Assembly (NCBI RefSeq): GCF_900302475.1
Contig: NZ_OMOQ01000001.1
Span: 1,302,001 to 1,366,000, forward strand
Length of the DNA: 64,000 nucleotides
Reading direction: 5' to 3'
From: Defluviimonas aquaemixtae
Lineage (GTDB): Bacteria > Pseudomonadota > Alphaproteobacteria > Rhodobacterales > Rhodobacteraceae
The translations under genes and the position numbers were made by a program. Each line of letters starts with the position of its first letter. The first letter of the stretch is position 1. Below, piece after piece: positions 26,780 to 36,293 of the stretch. Below the pieces are notes generated by a model. It saw nothing but the letters and a program-made list of their open reading frames with translations, was not told where the DNA came from and ran no database searches.

Positions 26780-27307
26780 TTGGACTTCACGAAGCTGATT
26801 TTCGACCTGATCGATCTCAGGTCCTTTTCCAACCTCTGGTACTGGATCGCGCTCGCCGTCACCTGGTCTTCGGCTTCGCACTGGGTGCTCGGCATTCCCT
26901 ACGACATGGTGATGCGCGCCCGCAGGCTCGGCGGGCAGGCCGAGGCGGATCTGCAGGATATCGCGCGGATCAACATCTCGCGCATTCTCTATATCGGGCG
27001 CGAGGCGGGCATGATCCTCGTCACGATCGGCGCCTTCTTCCTGACCGCGCTCGCGATTCTGGGCTTCTGGTATCATGTGGAATTTTGCCAGGCCGTGTTC
27101 CTCTTGGCACTGCCCTTGTCGATCGTCGGTCTCCTCAGCCTCTCGACCGCCGCGAGGATCGAGGCCGAAGGCGACACAGGCGAGGCTCTGCGCCGGCGGC
27201 TCGCCATTCATCGCCTGACTGTGCAGGTGATCGGCATGATCTCGATCTTCGTCACCGCCTTCTGGGGCATGCTGCAAAACTTCTCAGTCTCGATCCTGCC
27301 CGGTTGA
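26780..27307 (+). CDS. Small four-helix membrane protein upstream of mfd
   Basis: About 175 residues with four hydrophobic segments (LWYWIALAVTWSSASHWVLGIP; AGMILVTIGAFFLTALAILGFW; AVFLLALPLSIVGLLSL; LTVQVIGMISIFVTAFWGML). I believe Rhodobacteraceae homologues next to mfd are sometimes annotated as a component of the SufBCD complex, but nothing in the sequence supports an Fe-S role. The likely start is TTG at 26780 (LDFTKLIFDLIDLRSF), preceded by GGGGACAGGA. The stop is 21 bp before mfd, so the two may be co-transcribed. Function unknown. Confidence 0.7.
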   Translation: MDFTKLIFDLIDLRSFSNLWYWIALAVTWSSASHWVLGIPYDMVMRARRLGGQAEADLQDIARINISRILYIGREAGMILVTIGAFFLTALAILGFWYHVEFCQAVFLLALPLSIVGLLSLSTAARIEAEGDTGEALRRRLAIHRLTVQVIGMISIFVTAFWGMLQNFSVSILPG

Positions 27308-27328
27308 CACCGGCGAGAGGAAGGCTAG

Positions 27329-30300
27329 GTGGGGGCGATGACCTCGCCCACTCACATCACGCTTTCCGGCGCGCCCGAAGGGTATGACGCCCGCCTCCTC
27401 GCCCGCGAGCTGGGGAAAGGCGCGCCCGTCGTCCATGTCGCGCGCGACGACAAGCGGCTGGAGGCGATGCGGGCAGCGCTGGCTTTCTTCGCGCCCGACG
27501 CATTGGTCCTGACCTTCCCGGCCTGGGACTGTCTGCCCTATGACCGCGTCTCCCCCAATGCCGATGTCTCGGCGACGCGAATGGCGACGCTCGCAGCGCT
27601 CGCCCAGGGGGTGCCTGGGCCGTTCATCCTGCTCACGACGCTGAATGCCGCGACCCAGCGAGTGCCCGCGCACGACGTGCTGAAGGCCGCCGCCTTCACC
27701 GCGAAGGTCGGTGGGCGCGTGAACGAGGCGGGGCTGCGCGAATTCCTCGTCCGCATGGGCTTTTCGCAAAGCCCGACCGTGACCGAGCCCGGCGACTACG
27801 CGATCCGCGGCGGCATCATCGACATCTACCCGCCCGGCGAAGGCGGTCCGGTGCGGCTTGACCTCTTCGGCGACGTCTTGGACGGAGCGCGGCGCTTCGA
27901 CCCCGCAACCCAGCGGACGACGGCGAAGCTCGACGCGGTGGAACTCGCGCCTGCCTCGGAGGTCATCCTCGACGAGGCCGCGATCACCCGGTTCCGTCAG
28001 AACTACCGGATCGAGTTCGGCGCCGCCGGCACCGACGACCCGCTCTACGAGGCGGTGAGCGCGGGGCGCAAGCATGCCGGGATGGAGCACTGGCTGCCAT
28101 TCTTCCACGAGAGGCTGGAGACCTTGTTCGACTACCTCCCCGGCGCGTCGGTGATGCTCGACGACCAGACCGCACCCGCGCGGCTCGCCCGCTGGGAGGG
28201 GATCGAGGACCAGTACGACGCCCGGCGCGAGGCGATGGCTCGCAAGGACCGGCTCGACTCGGTCTACAAGCCCGCGCCACCGCAGGCGCTCTATCTCGAC
28301 GATGCGGGCTGGACGGAGGCGCTCGCCGGGCACCGGGCGCTCCAGCTCGTCGAATTGCCGCAGGCGACGGGGCCGGGCGTTCTGGATGCCGGGGGGCGGA
28401 TCGGACGCAACTTTTCATCCGAGCGACAGCTCGAACACGTCAATCTTTTCAACGTTCTGGCCGATCATGTGAATGCTCGGCGCGAAACAGGTCAGGTCGT
28501 TGTCGCCTCCTATTCGGAGGGCGCGCGCGAACGACTCAAGGGGCTTCTCGAGGACGAGGAGGTCGTGGGTGCCAAGCCCGTCCGCGACATCCGTGACGTG
28601 CCGGAAGGCAAGGGCGGGCTGTACCTCACAGTCTGGGCGCTCGAACACGGGTTCGAGGGTGCTGGCCTGACGGTCATATCCGAGCAGGACGTGCTCGGCG
28701 ACCGGCTCATACGCGGGGCGAAAAAGCGCCGGAAAGCCGAGAACTTCCTCACCGAAGCTCAGTCGCTTTCCCCGGGCGATCTGGTGGTCCACGTCGATCA
28801 CGGAGTGGGGCGCTATACCGGGCTCGAGACGATCACGGCACTCGGCGCGCCACATGATTGTGTTGCTCTGGAATATGCCGGCGGCGACCGGCTCTACCTT
28901 CCGGTCGAAAATATCGAGCTTCTCAGCCGCTACGGCCACGAGGAGGGGCTACTCGACAAGCTCGGCGGCGGCGCATGGCAGGCGAAGAAGGCCAAGCTGA
29001 AGGAGCGTATCCGCCAAATAGCCGAACGACTGATGCGCGTCGCGGCCGAACGCGCGCTCAGGAAGGCGCCGATCCTGGAGGCGGCGCATCATGACTGGGA
29101 CGCCTTCTCGGCGCGCTTTCCCTATCAGGAAACCGACGATCAACTCACCGCGATCGACGAGGTCGTCGACGATCTGGCTGAAGGCCGGCCAATGGACCGG
29201 CTCATCGTCGGGGATGTGGGTTTCGGCAAGACCGAGGTCGCGATGCGCGCGGCGTTCATCTCGGCGCAGTCCGGCATTCAGGTGGCGGTCATCGCGCCGA
29301 CAACGCTGCTCGCCCGCCAGCATTTCAAGACCTTCGCGGACCGCTTCCGCGGCACCGCTATCACTGTCCGGCCTCTCTCTCGCTTTGTGTCGGCCCGTGA
29401 TGCCGCCGAGACGCGCGCCGGGCTCGCCGAGGGAACCGTCGATATCGTCATCGGCACGCATGCAGTCCTGTCGAAGCAGGTGAAGTTCCGCAACCTCGGC
29501 CTTTTGGTTATCGACGAGGAGCAGCATTTCGGCGTATCGCACAAGGAGCGGCTCAAGGAGATGCGGTCGGAGATCCACGTCCTTACCCTCACCGCGACGC
29601 CAATTCCGCGAACACTTCAACTGTCGCTTACAGGTGTCCGGGATCTTTCGATAATCGGCACGCCGCCCATCGACCGGCTCGCGATCCGCACCTATGTCAG
29701 TGAGTTCGATACGGTGACGATCCGCGAGGCGCTTCTGCGTGAGCGTTACAGGGGCGGGCAGTCGTTCTACGTGGTCCCGCGCATCGCCGATCTGCCCGAG
29801 ATCGAGGACTTCCTGAAGACCCATGTTCCGGAAGTCAGCTACGTGGTCGCGCACGGCCAGATGGCGGCGGGCGAGCTCGACCAGCGCATGAACGCGTTCT
29901 ATGACGGGCAGTACGACGTGTTGCTCGCGACGACCATTGTTGAAAGCGGGCTGGATATTCCCACCGCCAATACGATGATTGTGCACCGCGCGGACATGTT
30001 CGGCCTCGCGCAGCTCTACCAGATTCGGGGCAGAGTGGGGCGGTCGAAAGTCCGCGCCTATTGCTACATGACCACGAAGCCGCGCGCGCCGCTTACCCCG
30101 AACGCCCAGAAGCGGCTCCGGCTTCTGGGTTCGCTCGACAGCCTCGGCGCGGGCTTCTCGCTCGCCTCCCAGGATCTCGACCTGAGGGGTGCCGGCAACA
30201 TCCTGGGCGAGGAGCAGTCAGGCCACATCACCGAGGTCGGCTACGAGCTCTACCAGTCTATGCTCGAAGACACGATCGCGCGGATCAAGGCGGGCGACAT

Positions 30301-30796
30301 CGAGACACCGACCGACGAAAACGGCCAGTGGTCGCCCCAGATAAATCTCGGCGTACCGGTGATGATTCCCGAGAGCTACGTGCCCGATCTCGACGTGCGC
30401 CTCGGTCTTTACCGCCGTCTGTCCGGCCTGACCTCCAAGGTAGAACTGGAGGGCTTCGCCGCCGAGCTCATCGACCGTTTCGGCCCCGTCCCGAAGGAGG
30501 TCAACACGCTCCTCCTCGTCATGCGGATCAAGGCGATGTGCCACCGGGCCGGAATAGGGCGGCTCGACGCCGGTCCGAAGGGCGCGACGATCCAGTTTCA
30601 CAACGACAAGTTCGCCAATCCCGCCGGCCTCGTCGACTTCCTGCAGGATCAGCGCGGGCTCGCCAAGGTGAAAGACAACACGATCATCGTACGCCGCGAC
30701 TGGACGAAGGACAGCGACCGCATACGCGGTGCCTACGCGGTGGCGCGCGATCTGGCTGAGAAGGCTAAGGAACCGGCCCCGGCCCGGCCCGCATGA
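27329..30796 (+). CDS. mfd: Transcription-repair coupling factor Mfd
   Basis: A 1155-residue SF2 translocase that removes RNA polymerase stalled at DNA lesions and recruits UvrA. Domains in order: N-terminal UvrB-like module (VLTFPAWDCLPYDRVSPN), RNA-polymerase interaction domain with SPGDLVVHVDHGVGRYTGLE, helicase motifs (Walker A GDVGFGKTEVAMRAAF, DEEQHFG box, ESGLDIPTANTMIVHRADMFGLAQLYQIRGRVGRS) and the C-terminal TRCF domain. The length is normal. The GTG at 27329 is taken as start because AGGAAGG lies about six bases upstream; an ATG at 27338 is in frame. Confidence 0.96.
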   Translation: MGAMTSPTHITLSGAPEGYDARLLARELGKGAPVVHVARDDKRLEAMRAALAFFAPDALVLTFPAWDCLPYDRVSPNADVSATRMATLAALAQGVPGPFILLTTLNAATQRVPAHDVLKAAAFTAKVGGRVNEAGLREFLVRMGFSQSPTVTEPGDYAIRGGIIDIYPPGEGGPVRLDLFGDVLDGARRFDPATQRTTAKLDAVELAPASEVILDEAAITRFRQNYRIEFGAAGTDDPLYEAVSAGRKHAGMEHWLPFFHERLETLFDYLPGASVMLDDQTAPARLARWEGIEDQYDARREAMARKDRLDSVYKPAPPQALYLDDAGWTEALAGHRALQLVELPQATGPGVLDAGGRIGRNFSSERQLEHVNLFNVLADHVNARRETGQVVVASYSEGARERLKGLLEDEEVVGAKPVRDIRDVPEGKGGLYLTVWALEHGFEGAGLTVISEQDVLGDRLIRGAKKRRKAENFLTEAQSLSPGDLVVHVDHGVGRYTGLETITALGAPHDCVALEYAGGDRLYLPVENIELLSRYGHEEGLLDKLGGGAWQAKKAKLKERIRQIAERLMRVAAERALRKAPILEAAHHDWDAFSARFPYQETDDQLTAIDEVVDDLAEGRPMDRLIVGDVGFGKTEVAMRAAFISAQSGIQVAVIAPTTLLARQHFKTFADRFRGTAITVRPLSRFVSARDAAETRAGLAEGTVDIVIGTHAVLSKQVKFRNLGLLVIDEEQHFGVSHKERLKEMRSEIHVLTLTATPIPRTLQLSLTGVRDLSIIGTPPIDRLAIRTYVSEFDTVTIREALLRERYRGGQSFYVVPRIADLPEIEDFLKTHVPEVSYVVAHGQMAAGELDQRMNAFYDGQYDVLLATTIVESGLDIPTANTMIVHRADMFGLAQLYQIRGRVGRSKVRAYCYMTTKPRAPLTPNAQKRLRLLGSLDSLGAGFSLASQDLDLRGAGNILGEEQSGHITEVGYELYQSMLEDTIARIKAGDIETPTDENGQWSPQINLGVPVMIPESYVPDLDVRLGLYRRLSGLTSKVELEGFAAELIDRFGPVPKEVNTLLLVMRIKAMCHRAGIGRLDAGPKGATIQFHNDKFANPAGLVDFLQDQRGLAKVKDNTIIVRRDWTKDSDRIRGAYAVARDLAEKAKEPAPARPA

Positions 30797-31073
30797 GAAA
30801 GACGGCAACCCGGGGACAGGGTGCCGCCTTTCAATACGAGGGTCACTCGTTTAGTAGTTTCGCGCCCATTGGCCGATGCCGGATCGCGCAATGCGACAGC
30901 CACTTGATTTCGATCCGGTCGCCCTTCCGCAAGACGCCGCAAGCGGTTGGCCTTACACTTCGTCTCGTTACCCACCCGGACCCACCCGGTCCGGTAGCGG
31001 AAGCTTTGAGGAACAAGTCCCACCACGAAAAAGGCTCGCAGAAGATCTGTCGATAACCAATATCGGTCCTGTG
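30797..31073. other. Intergenic region between convergent mfd and exporter genes
   Basis: About 277 bp without a convincing gene. Short open frames on both strands lack family sequence and ribosome-binding sites. I see no strong terminator hairpin; a degenerate CCCACCCGGACCCACCCGG repeat lies near 30973-30991. Nothing further can be supported. Confidence 0.5.
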
Positions 31074-32303
31074 TTATCTGATAACATCGGGCGGAGGGAC
31101 TGCCCGCATCAGCGGAAGCGCGATCAGGCAAAAGATCAGTACTCCGGTCATCAGCGGCACGGGTGTCCCGTCGAAGGCGAGCCCGAACGGCACCGCGATT
31201 GGCACCGACAGGACCGTCGCAATCGCCGCCACGATCGACGCGGCGGTCCCAGCGATATGGCCCATCGGTTCGAGCGCGAGCGCATTAAGGTTGCCTAGCG
31301 TCAGCCCAGCCATCCCGAAGACGGTGATTGTCCAGAACAGATAGGCTGGAAAGGCCAGTGCGTCCGGCATCCAGCCAGTCCAGAATAAAAATACCATGAC
31401 TGCCGAATTCACAACCTGCGCCGTGAAGGTTGCCGTCACCATGCCCCGCATGCCGATCCTGACGACGAGGCGTGCATTCAGAATGCTCGCGGTCCCGGCG
31501 AAAAGCGCGATAACGGCAAACCAGATCGGAAAGCTGTCCGCCTTGCCGAAGCTCTGGTCAAAGACCTGCTGTGTCGAAGAGAGCGTCGCGAAGAGACTCG
31601 CGAAAGAAAGCGCCTGAGCGAATGTCACGAGCATCACGACACGGTGGGTCAAGACCTCGCGCGCCGCGGAAAGAAGGCTTCGCGGATTGAGCGGGAGACG
31701 CGCCTCCGGGGCGAGCGTTTCGGCCTGGCGCATTACGAACCATGACATAGCGACCGCGGCAAACAGCACGAAGGCCACGAAGATCGCCCGCCAACCAAAG
31801 CCCGCGATGATGAACGAACCGATAAGAGGCGCGACCGCCGGGACGAGCGTGAAGATCATCATCACGAAGGAGATCAGCCGCGCCATCGCGCGACCGGTGT
31901 AAAGATCGCGGACGAGCGCCATGCCCGCGATGCGCGGCCCCGCCACGCCCAAGCCCTGAAGAAAGCGCGCGGCGAGCACCAGTTCGAGCGTCGGCGCGGC
32001 CCAAGCCAGCATCGCACCGAACGAATAGAGGATTGCGCCCGATACGATCACGATACGCCGCCCGTAGGCATCCGAAAGGGGGCCGGTGACGAAGGTGCCG
32101 ACGCCCATGCCGAGCACGAAGCTCGTGATGATGAGCTGCGCGCGGTTTGGCGCGTCGGAAGTGAGTTCGGCCGCGATCTCGGGCATGGCGGGGAGCATCG
32201 CGTCAATCGAGAATGCCGTCATCGCGAACATCATCGCGAGAAGCGCGACGAATTCGGCCACGGGCAGGCGGCGTTCCTGCGGCAGATCGGTGAGCGTGGT
32301 CAT
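31074..32303 (-). CDS. Bcr/CflA-type multidrug MFS transporter
   Basis: A 409-residue twelve-segment exporter. Drug:H+ antiporter features include the N-terminal MFAMTAFSIDAMLPAMPEIAAEL, motif A-like FVTGPLSDAYGRRIVIV, and RFLQGLGVAGPRIAGMALVRDLYTGRAMAR, which is characteristic of the Bcr/CflA subfamily. The substrate is unknown. It is the last gene of an operon with an AMP-dependent ligase and a DsbA-like protein; its ATG overlaps the stop of the latter by four bases. This suggests export or detoxification of a compound linked to those enzymes, but that is inference. Confidence 0.9.
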   Translation of the reverse strand: MTTLTDLPQERRLPVAEFVALLAMMFAMTAFSIDAMLPAMPEIAAELTSDAPNRAQLIITSFVLGMGVGTFVTGPLSDAYGRRIVIVSGAILYSFGAMLAWAAPTLELVLAARFLQGLGVAGPRIAGMALVRDLYTGRAMARLISFVMMIFTLVPAVAPLIGSFIIAGFGWRAIFVAFVLFAAVAMSWFVMRQAETLAPEARLPLNPRSLLSAAREVLTHRVVMLVTFAQALSFASLFATLSSTQQVFDQSFGKADSFPIWFAVIALFAGTASILNARLVVRIGMRGMVTATFTAQVVNSAVMVFLFWTGWMPDALAFPAYLFWTITVFGMAGLTLGNLNALALEPMGHIAGTAASIVAAIATVLSVPIAVPFGLAFDGTPVPLMTGVLIFCLIALPLMRAVPPPDVIR

Positions 32304-32959
32304 CCTGCGGGGCGGTCCTCGGCGGTGGCGAGTTGCGCCGCGACGTCGTCGATGATCCGGACCCAGGTCTCGGTCGGTTGGGCGCCTTGTACGACATGCT
32401 GGTTGGCGATCACGAAGGTCGGAACGCCGGACACGCCCTTTTCGCGCGCGTGGGCATCCCGGGTGCGGATGTCGTCGGCGTCGCCGTCGCTGTCGAGAAG
32501 CCGACGGATCATTTCGCGGTCGAGACCAACTTCGCCTGCGATATCCGCCAATGTGTCGGCATCGCCGAGGTCGCGCCCGTCGCGCCAGAGCGCGCGGAAG
32601 AGGGCTGCAACCATCGCGGTCTGCCGCCCTTCGAGCCCGGCCCAGTGAATCATCCGGTGCGCGTCGAGCGTGTTGGGCTGGCACGTGATCCGGTCGAGGT
32701 TCAAATCGATGCCCGCGGCCTTTGCATGTTCGACGAGCGGCGCGTAGGCGCGCACCGCGCCCTCGCGGCCGCCGAACTTCGCCTCCATGTAGGCGCGCCG
32801 ATCCATGCCGTCTTTCGGCATCTCGGGATTGAGCTGAAAGGGATGCCACTCGATCAGGAACGGATGGTCGGGCCGCGCTTCGAGCGCGCGGTCGAGATAG
32901 GCCTTCCCGACATAGCACCAGGGGCAAGCGACGTCCGAGATGATGTCGAGCCTGATCAT
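32300..32959 (-). CDS. DsbA-family oxidoreductase (FrnE-like)
   Basis: A 219-residue thioredoxin-fold protein with no signal peptide, so cytosolic. The active site CPWC is at residues 12-15 (DIISDVACPWCYVGK), followed by the helical insertion and the cis-Pro segment GVSGVPTFVI, then GAQPTETW. This pattern is that of the FrnE/HCCA-isomerase-like DsbA branch, whose members act in thiol-disulfide exchange or as glutathione-dependent isomerases. It is coupled by four-base overlaps to the ligase gene upstream and the MFS exporter downstream. Confidence 0.9.
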   Translation of the reverse strand: MIRLDIISDVACPWCYVGKAYLDRALEARPDHPFLIEWHPFQLNPEMPKDGMDRRAYMEAKFGGREGAVRAYAPLVEHAKAAGIDLNLDRITCQPNTLDAHRMIHWAGLEGRQTAMVAALFRALWRDGRDLGDADTLADIAGEVGLDREMIRRLLDSDGDADDIRTRDAHAREKGVSGVPTFVIANQHVVQGAQPTETWVRIIDDVAAQLATAEDRPAG

Positions 32960-34467
32960 TGGGTTTCCTTCCATTCTTCACGTAATGCGCGACGGTTGAG
33001 CTTGCCATTAGCGGTCACCGGCAACTCGTCGCGGCGGATGTACATTCGCGGCTGCTTGTAGCGCGCGAGACAGGCCGCGGCGTGGGCCTGAAGCGCCGCC
33101 TCGTTGGCACCCCCGGTGTAGAAGGCGGCGATGACGCTCGCATCGGCGCGGACCGGCAGTTCCACGGCGGCGCTCGCGCCGACTTCCGGATGAGCGTTCA
33201 GCGCGGCCTCGATCTCGGCGGGCGAGACGCGGAAGCCGCCGGCATTGATCATGTCGTCGGCGCGGCCGAGGCTGGCGATCGCACCACCCTCGGCCATGAC
33301 GACCATGTCGCCGGTCTGGAACCATTCACCCTCGGGCGCGAGGATCGCGTCACCGTCCAGCCGGCCGAGGAAGAGGCCGGGATCGCTGCGGTGCACGGCA
33401 AGGATGCCGGGCGTGCCGCGCTGAACGGGCGCGCCGTCCGGTCCGAGAACGGCCACCCGGCGGCCCGGCTGCGGATAGCCGGTCGCGCCCTCAGGGGCGG
33501 GCCGGCCGGGCGAGGAGGAGAGGAAGGTCGAGCATTCCGACATGCCCATCGCCTCGTGCAGGTCGGTGCCCGTCGCGGCGCGCCAGGCTTCGCGGGTCGC
33601 GGGCGGCAGCTTTTCACCCGCCGACAGCCCATGACGCAGGCGCGGCAGGGCAATCTTCCTGCCATGTTTGAGGATTCTGCGGTAAATGCCTGGGACGGCA
33701 GCGAAAATCGTCGCATCGAAGCGCCGCGCCAGGAGTGGGAGCTGCTCGGGCGCGACACCGTCAGTGGCCACCAGCGCCGTGGCTCCGGCGGCCCAGGGAT
33801 CGAAAAGGCCCGTGCCGAGCGTATAGGTCCAGTTCAGGGCGCCTGCATGCAGGAGCCGGTCCGTTCCCGCGATGCCCGTCCAGCCGGGGCCCATCATCCG
33901 TCGCGCCCAGACCGCGCGATGGGCATGGGCGACCGCGCGCGGCCGGCCGGACGTGCCGGAGGTAAAGACGACATAACCGAGACGGTCGGGATCGCCCATC
34001 GCCCAGTCGGCAGGTTGCAGCGCTTCGAACGCGCTCAGGTCGGCGGCGGAGAGCACCGGGCAGGGCGGCGTGTCGGGAAGCGCGACACCCTCGTCCGCGA
34101 CAATGAGCCGGGGCTGGACGACGGTGCAAAGCCGGTTGACCTCGCCCGCAGTCAATCCGGCGGCGGTCGGTACGGGGACGAGCCCGGCCGCGACTGCGCC
34201 GAGAAAAGCCAGCGGAAAGACCACACCGTTGCCGAGCCGAAGCATCACCCGGTCGCCCGGAACGAGACCCCGCGACAAAAGCCCTGTCGCCACGCCGCGA
34301 ACCGCGGCTTCGAGCCGCCCGTAACTCCAGCGTTCGGCGCCGGCGGGGCGCAGGATTTGAAGCGCCACGTGGTCGGGCCGTTCGACCGCCGCCGCAAGCA
34401 CATGCGCCGCGAGGTTGAACGGCGCGGGGCAGGGCTCGACGGGCGCAGGCTCGGTCACGGACAGCAT
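32956..34467 (-). CDS. AMP-dependent acyl/aryl-CoA ligase family protein
   Basis: A 503-residue ANL-superfamily enzyme. The P-loop is FTSGTSGRPRAVAHAHRA (the usual final Lys is Arg), the adenine motif region reads GMSECSTF, the hinge Asp motif is EWFQTGDMV, and the catalytic Lys lies in LPVTANGKLNRRAL at the end. Size and architecture resemble benzoate- and short acyl-CoA ligases; the acid is unknown. It is the first gene of the minus-strand operon with the DsbA-like and MFS genes, divergent from an XRE-cupin regulator that may control it. Confidence 0.88.
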   Translation of the reverse strand: MLSVTEPAPVEPCPAPFNLAAHVLAAAVERPDHVALQILRPAGAERWSYGRLEAAVRGVATGLLSRGLVPGDRVMLRLGNGVVFPLAFLGAVAAGLVPVPTAAGLTAGEVNRLCTVVQPRLIVADEGVALPDTPPCPVLSAADLSAFEALQPADWAMGDPDRLGYVVFTSGTSGRPRAVAHAHRAVWARRMMGPGWTGIAGTDRLLHAGALNWTYTLGTGLFDPWAAGATALVATDGVAPEQLPLLARRFDATIFAAVPGIYRRILKHGRKIALPRLRHGLSAGEKLPPATREAWRAATGTDLHEAMGMSECSTFLSSSPGRPAPEGATGYPQPGRRVAVLGPDGAPVQRGTPGILAVHRSDPGLFLGRLDGDAILAPEGEWFQTGDMVVMAEGGAIASLGRADDMINAGGFRVSPAEIEAALNAHPEVGASAAVELPVRADASVIAAFYTGGANEAALQAHAAACLARYKQPRMYIRRDELPVTANGKLNRRALREEWKETQ

Positions 34468-34552
34468 GACCCCTCGCTACGCCTCGCGCAGGGGCGTTGC
34501 AACCCGGCTTTGAAAGGCGCTATTGCACAGGCATGCCTCGCGGAAGGAACAG

Positions 34553-35179
34553 ATGAGCGACATCGACCCCATCGGCATCATTCGCATCGCGCGCGAGGAC
34601 GGCGCCTCGGTCCACGAGGCCGAGCCGCTCAACCTCGGCGAACGGGTGCGTGAGCTCAGGAAGGCGCGGGGCTGGACGCTCGAACAGGCGGCGGGGCAGG
34701 CGGGGCTCGCCCGGTCGACGCTATCGAAGATCGAGAACGGCCAGATGTCGCCCACCTACGAGGCGCTGAAGAAGCTCGCCGAGGGGCTGGCGATCACCGT
34801 GCCGCAGCTATTTACGCCGCCGTCCAGGGCGCAGATCTCGGGCCGCATGGCGGTGACCAAGGCGAGCGAGGGCCAGGCGGTCGCGACCGCAACCTACGAG
34901 CACCGGCTGTTGGCCGGAGCGCTGCGCGCCAAGCAGATGCTGCCCTATTCGACGCGCGTCCGCGCCCGCGATATGGCGGAGTTCGACGGCTGGGTGCGCC
35001 ATGACGGCGAGGAATTCCTCTACGTACTGACTGGCGTCGTGCGGCTTTACACCGAGTTCTACGAGCCGGTCGATCTGAGGCGTGGCGACAGCACCTATTA
35101 CGACGCGACGATGGGCCACAACGTCATTTCGCTCAGCGCCGAGGACGCGACGATCCTGTGGGTGACGAGCCTGACATAG
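34553..35179 (+). CDS. XRE-family regulator with C-terminal cupin domain
   Basis: A 208-residue regulator: helix-turn-helix at about 28-85 (LGERVRELRKARGWTLEQAAGQAGLARSTLSKIENGQMSPTYEALKKLAEGL) and a cupin_2 fold at about 125-205 (HDGEEFLYVLTGVVRLYTEFYEPVDLRRGDSTYYDATMGHNV). Such proteins sense small molecules with the cupin domain. It is divergent from the AMP-ligase operon, with 85 bp between, so it probably regulates that operon or itself. The start at 34553 follows GGAAGGAACAG. Confidence 0.9.
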   Translation: MSDIDPIGIIRIAREDGASVHEAEPLNLGERVRELRKARGWTLEQAAGQAGLARSTLSKIENGQMSPTYEALKKLAEGLAITVPQLFTPPSRAQISGRMAVTKASEGQAVATATYEHRLLAGALRAKQMLPYSTRVRARDMAEFDGWVRHDGEEFLYVLTGVVRLYTEFYEPVDLRRGDSTYYDATMGHNVISLSAEDATILWVTSLT

Positions 35180-35285
35180 CAGCCGAAGACGGCCTGCCGT
35201 CCCAGGTGCTGCCGGAGGGTTCGTCGATGGTTCGGACCGATGGCGACCCACGGGGAACGAGGGTCAAGACGAGGATGGGGTGGGG

Positions 35286-36284
35286 TCAGTCCCTCAGACG
35301 ACGCCCCTCGGCGTCGAAAGCGAAGGCGTGGGCGTCCGCGTAGTCGAGCCCGATGGCCTGTCCGACACGATGCTCGTGCTGGCCAAAGAGGCGAACGGTG
35401 ATCGTGTCGCCGGTTTCTGTCGCGACGAGAAGATTGGTATCGCCGCCAAGGCGTTCTACGTGGCTGACATCGCCCTTCAGCGCGCCATCCGGCGCAACGC
35501 GCAGATGTTCGGGGCGGATGCCGAGAGTGGCGCCCCTGGCGCCGAGAGGGCCCGCGGGAAGGAAATTCATCGAGGGCGCGCCGAGGAAACCCGCGACGAA
35601 CTGGTTGTCGGGATCGTTGTAGAGTTCCATTGGCGTGCCCACCTGCTCGATCCGTCCGTCGCGCAGGACGACGATGCGGTCGGCGAGCGTCATCGCCTCG
35701 GTCTGGTCGTGCGTGACGTAGACCATGCTGGCGCCGAGTTCGCGGTGAAGTCGGGCGATCTCGACCCGCGTCGCCATGCGAAGGGCGGCGTCGAGGTTCG
35801 AGAGCGGCTCGTCGAACAGGAAAAGCTCGGGCTTTCTGACGATGGCGCGGCCGATCGCGACGCGCTGGCGCTGGCCGCCGCTGAGCTCGGCGGGGCGGCG
35901 TTTGAGGTAGTCCTCGAGCGACAGCATCTTCGCCGCCATCTCGATGCGCTCGGCGATCACCGGCTTTGCCTCGCCGGCCTGCCTGAGCCCCAGCGCCATG
36001 TTCCCCTGGACGTCGAGATGGGGGTAGAGCGCGTAGGACTGGAAGACCATCGCGATGCCGCGCTTGGCGGGCGGAGTCGTCGTCACGTCCCTGCCGCCGA
36101 TGCGGATCGTGCCCGTCGTCGCATCCTCTAGCCCCGCGATCACGCGGAGCAGTGTGGACTTGCCGCAGCCGGAGGGACCGACGAAGACGATGAACTCACC
36201 TTCTGTGACGTCGAGGTTGATGTCCTTCAATACACGAACAGGGCCGAAGGATTTTGTTATGTTTTCAAGAGATAGGGCGGTCAT
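35286..36284 (-). CDS. Sugar ABC transporter ATP-binding protein (UgpC/MalK type)
   Basis: A 332-residue ATPase: Walker [11 protein letters not shown]-loop, signature [16 protein letters not shown], Walker [14 protein letters not shown]-loop [15 protein letters not shown], and a C-terminal MalK-like regulatory OB domain (about 240-332) with RPEHLRV. It energises the importer encoded just upstream in the operon (binding protein, two permeases). It is the last gene of the minus-strand arm of the amino-sugar island, nine bases after the Gfo/Idh gene. Confidence 0.94.
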   Translation of the reverse strand: MTALSLENITKSFGPVRVLKDINLDVTEGEFIVFVGPSGCGKSTLLRVIAGLEDATTGTIRIGGRDVTTTPPAKRGIAMVFQSYALYPHLDVQGNMALGLRQAGEAKPVIAERIEMAAKMLSLEDYLKRRPAELSGGQRQRVAIGRAIVRKPELFLFDEPLSNLDAALRMATRVEIARLHRELGASMVYVTHDQTEAMTLADRIVVLRDGRIEQVGTPMELYNDPDNQFVAGFLGAPSMNFLPAGPLGARGATLGIRPEHLRVAPDGALKGDVSHVERLGGDTNLLVATETGDTITVRLFGQHEHRVGQAIGLDYADAHAFAFDAEGRRLRD

Positions 36285-36293
36285 GTTCAGATC

